From Clostridia bacterium (GTDB lineage Bacteria; Bacillota_A; Clostridia; Oscillospirales; CAG-272), in NCBI GenBank assembly GCA_017959485.1, contig JAGDAM010000198.1:1-7891 (forward strand): a stretch of 7,891 nt of DNA. The letters run 5' to 3'. The stretch's first letter is position 1; the number at the start of each line of letters is the position of its first letter. The position numbers and the translations under genes were made by a program. This document shows positions 6,454-7,891 of the stretch, in pieces. The notes below the pieces were generated by a model. It worked only from the letters and a program-made list of their open reading frames with translations. It did not search any database and was not told the origin of the DNA.

Positions 6454-7665
6454 ATGGATTACAGATTTTCGGACAAACTGGCGGCGCTCAGGCCGTCGGC
6501 AATAAGAGAAATATTCAAGTCGCTGACCGACCCGGAGATAATCGCCTTCGCGGCGGGGAACCCGGCCCCCGAGTCTTTCCCGGTGGCGGAAATGGCCGAG
6601 ATATCGGCTGAGATTTACGAGCGGATGCCGGTGACCGCGCTCCAGTACGGAACGACCGAGGGCTATCTGCCCCTCCGCCGCGCAATCGCCGAGAGGCAGA
6701 AGACGAAATTCGGAATCGGAGCTTTTCCGGAGGACGGGCTCGGTTTCACCGATCAGACGGTTATAGTCAGCGGCGGCAACCAGGGACTCGAACTCGCCTG
6801 CAAGGCCTTCTGCAACGAGGGCGACGCCGTCGTCGCTGAGGATCCGTCGTTTATCGGGGCGCTCAATTCATTCAGATCTAACGGTGCCGTCACCCTCGGC
6901 GTGCCGATGGAGGAGGACGGTATCGATACCGATGCGCTCGACGAACTCCTGTCAAGGGAGAAACGCGCGAAGCTGCTCTACGTTATCCCGACCTTCCAGA
7001 ATCCGTCGGGGATCACGACGTCGCTCGAAAAGCGGAAGAAGATATACGAGATCGCCCTGAAACACGGTGTGATGATCCTCGAGGACAACCCCTACGGCGA
7101 ACTGCGATTCGCAGGAGAGGAGATTCCGACGATCAAGAGCATCGACACCGAGGGGATCGTCATCTACTGCTCCTCCTTCTCGAAAATACTGTCGTCCGGG
7201 ATGCGCGTCGGATACGTCACCGCTCCCGAAGACGTGATACAGAAGATCGTCGTCGCGAAGCAGGTAGAGGACGTACATACAAATATGTTCTTCCAGATTC
7301 TCTGTCACAAATATATGACGGAGAGGGATTTCGAGGGACATATCGCCGAAGTCAGGGATATTTACCGGCGCAAATGCGGATTTATGCTTTCCTGCCTCGA
7401 CGGATATCTTCCGCGCGAGCTGAAATATACCCGTCCGGAGGGCGGACTCTTCATCTGGTGCACGCTTCCCGAAAAGATCGCGATGAGCGAGTTCGTGAAG
7501 CGCGCGCTCGAACGCAAGGTGGCGCTCGTTCCCGGAAGCGCCTTCACGCCTGTCGTCGGCGCGCCCTGCAACTCGGTGCGGATGTCATATTCGACCGAGA
7601 GCCCCGAGAGGATAGAGAAGGGGTGCAAAATCATCGGGGACCTGGCGAGGGAGATGCTGGGGTAA
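6454..7665 (+). CDS. PLP-dependent class I/II aminotransferase
   Basis: The 403-residue protein is a fold-type I aminotransferase of the group that includes LysN/2-aminoadipate transaminase and the catalytic half of MocR regulators, but with no N-terminal DNA-binding domain. Key sites are the substrate-side YGTTEGYLPLR (65-75), the PLP phosphate loop SGGNQGLEL (106-114), PTFQNPSG (179-186, with N183), LEDNPYGELRF (209-219, with D211 pairing with the PLP ring nitrogen and Y214), the PLP lysine K244 in SSFSKILSSGMRVGY, and R376 in NSVRMSYS, which binds the substrate carboxylate. It should transfer amino groups between an amino acid (aromatic, branched-chain or 2-aminoadipate are typical for the group) and 2-oxoglutarate in the cytoplasm; exact specificity cannot be read. 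AAAGGA (6441-6446) overlaps the kinase stop and sits 7 nt before the ATG, so the two genes are almost surely one operon. No convincing terminator follows. Confidence 0.93.
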   Translation: MDYRFSDKLAALRPSAIREIFKSLTDPEIIAFAAGNPAPESFPVAEMAEISAEIYERMPVTALQYGTTEGYLPLRRAIAERQKTKFGIGAFPEDGLGFTDQTVIVSGGNQGLELACKAFCNEGDAVVAEDPSFIGALNSFRSNGAVTLGVPMEEDGIDTDALDELLSREKRAKLLYVIPTFQNPSGITTSLEKRKKIYEIALKHGVMILEDNPYGELRFAGEEIPTIKSIDTEGIVIYCSSFSKILSSGMRVGYVTAPEDVIQKIVVAKQVEDVHTNMFFQILCHKYMTERDFEGHIAEVRDIYRRKCGFMLSCLDGYLPRELKYTRPEGGLFIWCTLPEKIAMSEFVKRALERKVALVPGSAFTPVVGAPCNSVRMSYSTESPERIEKGCKIIGDLAREMLG

Positions 7666-7669
7666 GGGT

Positions 7670-7698
7670 GCGGCGTTTGCGTGCGAATGGGACGCCGC
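7670..7698 (+). terminator. Weak stem-loop just after the aminotransferase gene
   Basis: GCGGCGT (7670-7676) pairs with ACGCCGC (7692-7698) around a 15-nt loop, beginning 5 nt after the aminotransferase stop codon. There is no T run after it (ACTGAGACTTG-like sequence follows), so it is not a standard intrinsic terminator. It may instead protect the 3' end of the message or be incidental. Confidence 0.3.
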
Positions 7699-7870
7699 GA
7701 CTGAGACTTGAATGGTAAAAATCATTAACGTTTACGCCGTATGGGCGGCCATAGGATGTCTGCTTGAAAATGTATGCTCGCCGAGGATTATTCAGACGCA
7801 CTGTGTTCGCAGTGACCGCGACCCCGGCCTTCCCCGGCAGGGGCACGCCTCGCATGCGGCGAGCCACGGT

Positions 7871-7888
7871 GTCGCCCGTACGGGCGAC
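7871..7888. repeat. 18-bp perfect palindrome
   Basis: GTCGCCCGTACGGGCGAC is its own reverse complement over all 18 bases, with no loop. It ends three bases before the window edge, so its flanks cannot be judged. Possible readings are one unit of a dispersed palindromic repeat, a protein-binding site, or the inner part of a larger hairpin. Confidence 0.65.
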
Positions 7889-7891
7889 GGA

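Larger units (their letters stand above)
7666..7891. other. Gene-free stretch with short inverted repeats, cut by window edge
   Basis: No credible gene is visible in these 226 nt. They hold several short inverted repeats: 7670-7676 with 7692-7698 (7 bp), TATGG/CCATA at 7740-7753, CACTG/CAGTG at 7799-7814, CTCGC/GCGAG at 7849-7863, and a final 18-bp palindrome. The right third (about 7816-7891) is more GC-rich and repetitive-looking, including a direct repeat CCCCGGC near 7822-7838. It may be the start of an intergenic repeat element or the leader of a gene beyond the window. An upstream gene terminator is not obvious. Confidence 0.5.

Noticed and set aside
7764..7793. Possible promoter (TTGAAA at 7764-7769) for a gene beyond the right edge
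   Set aside because: No reasonable -10 box is found 16-18 nt downstream; the nearest AT-rich stretch matches TATAAT poorly.
7631..7867. A 78-codon minus-strand frame over the aminotransferase end and the right-hand gene-free stretch
   Set aside because: It overlaps the conserved C-terminus of the aminotransferase, has no ribosome site that I can see, and covers the palindromic sequence, so it is probably chance.

Overview
The window is ordinary chromosomal sequence of a fairly GC-rich Gram-positive bacterium. It is most likely a member of Bacillota, probably an uncultured Clostridia-like lineage. The evidence is a full-length-type RNase Y with an N-terminal anchor, a CarD-family regulator of the shorter Firmicutes-like form, a CsaB-type pyruvyl transferase (the enzyme class that modifies secondary cell-wall polymer for S-layer anchoring), a YwaF/TIGR02206 membrane protein, strong AGGAGG-type ribosome binding sites and near-consensus sigma-A promoters. 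Genus cannot be read from the sequence. I see no phage, transposase, CRISPR array, tRNA or rRNA.

Layout. Positions 1-1419 (minus) hold the 5' 473 codons of RNase Y, cut by the window edge. A compact divergent promoter region (about 1476-1561) serves rny leftward and a CarD-family transcription regulator (1602-2105) rightward. A strong stem-loop (2119-2149) separates the CarD gene from a convergent two-gene minus-strand unit. That unit is a large bifunctional protein (2985-5072), a GT4 glycosyltransferase fused to a CsaB-like polysaccharide pyruvyl transferase, followed after 54 nt by a seven-helix YwaF-family membrane protein (2163-2930). A second divergent promoter region (5073-5302) separates it from a plus-strand pair: glycerate 2-kinase (5303-6442) and, 11 nt later, a PLP-dependent class I/II aminotransferase (6454-7665). 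The last 226 nt are gene-free, rich in short inverted repeats, and end in an 18-bp perfect palindrome.

How the parts relate. The leftward fusion enzyme probably works on a cell-wall or exported polysaccharide at the cytoplasmic face, with the downstream membrane protein of unknown role possibly cotranscribed. The rightward pair suggests small-molecule carbon/amino-acid metabolism around glycerate. rny and the CarD-like gene are global RNA-level genes sharing one promoter region.

The points most worth a second look are the GT4-CsaB fusion, the exactly symmetric divergent rny/CarD promoters (two perfect TTGACA-17-TATAAT promoters sharing a 10-bp inverted repeat), the unusually close match between the CarD-gene and fusion-gene promoters, and a GC-rich folded leader that abuts the ribosome binding site of the fusion gene. 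I found no convincing new multi-gene system.
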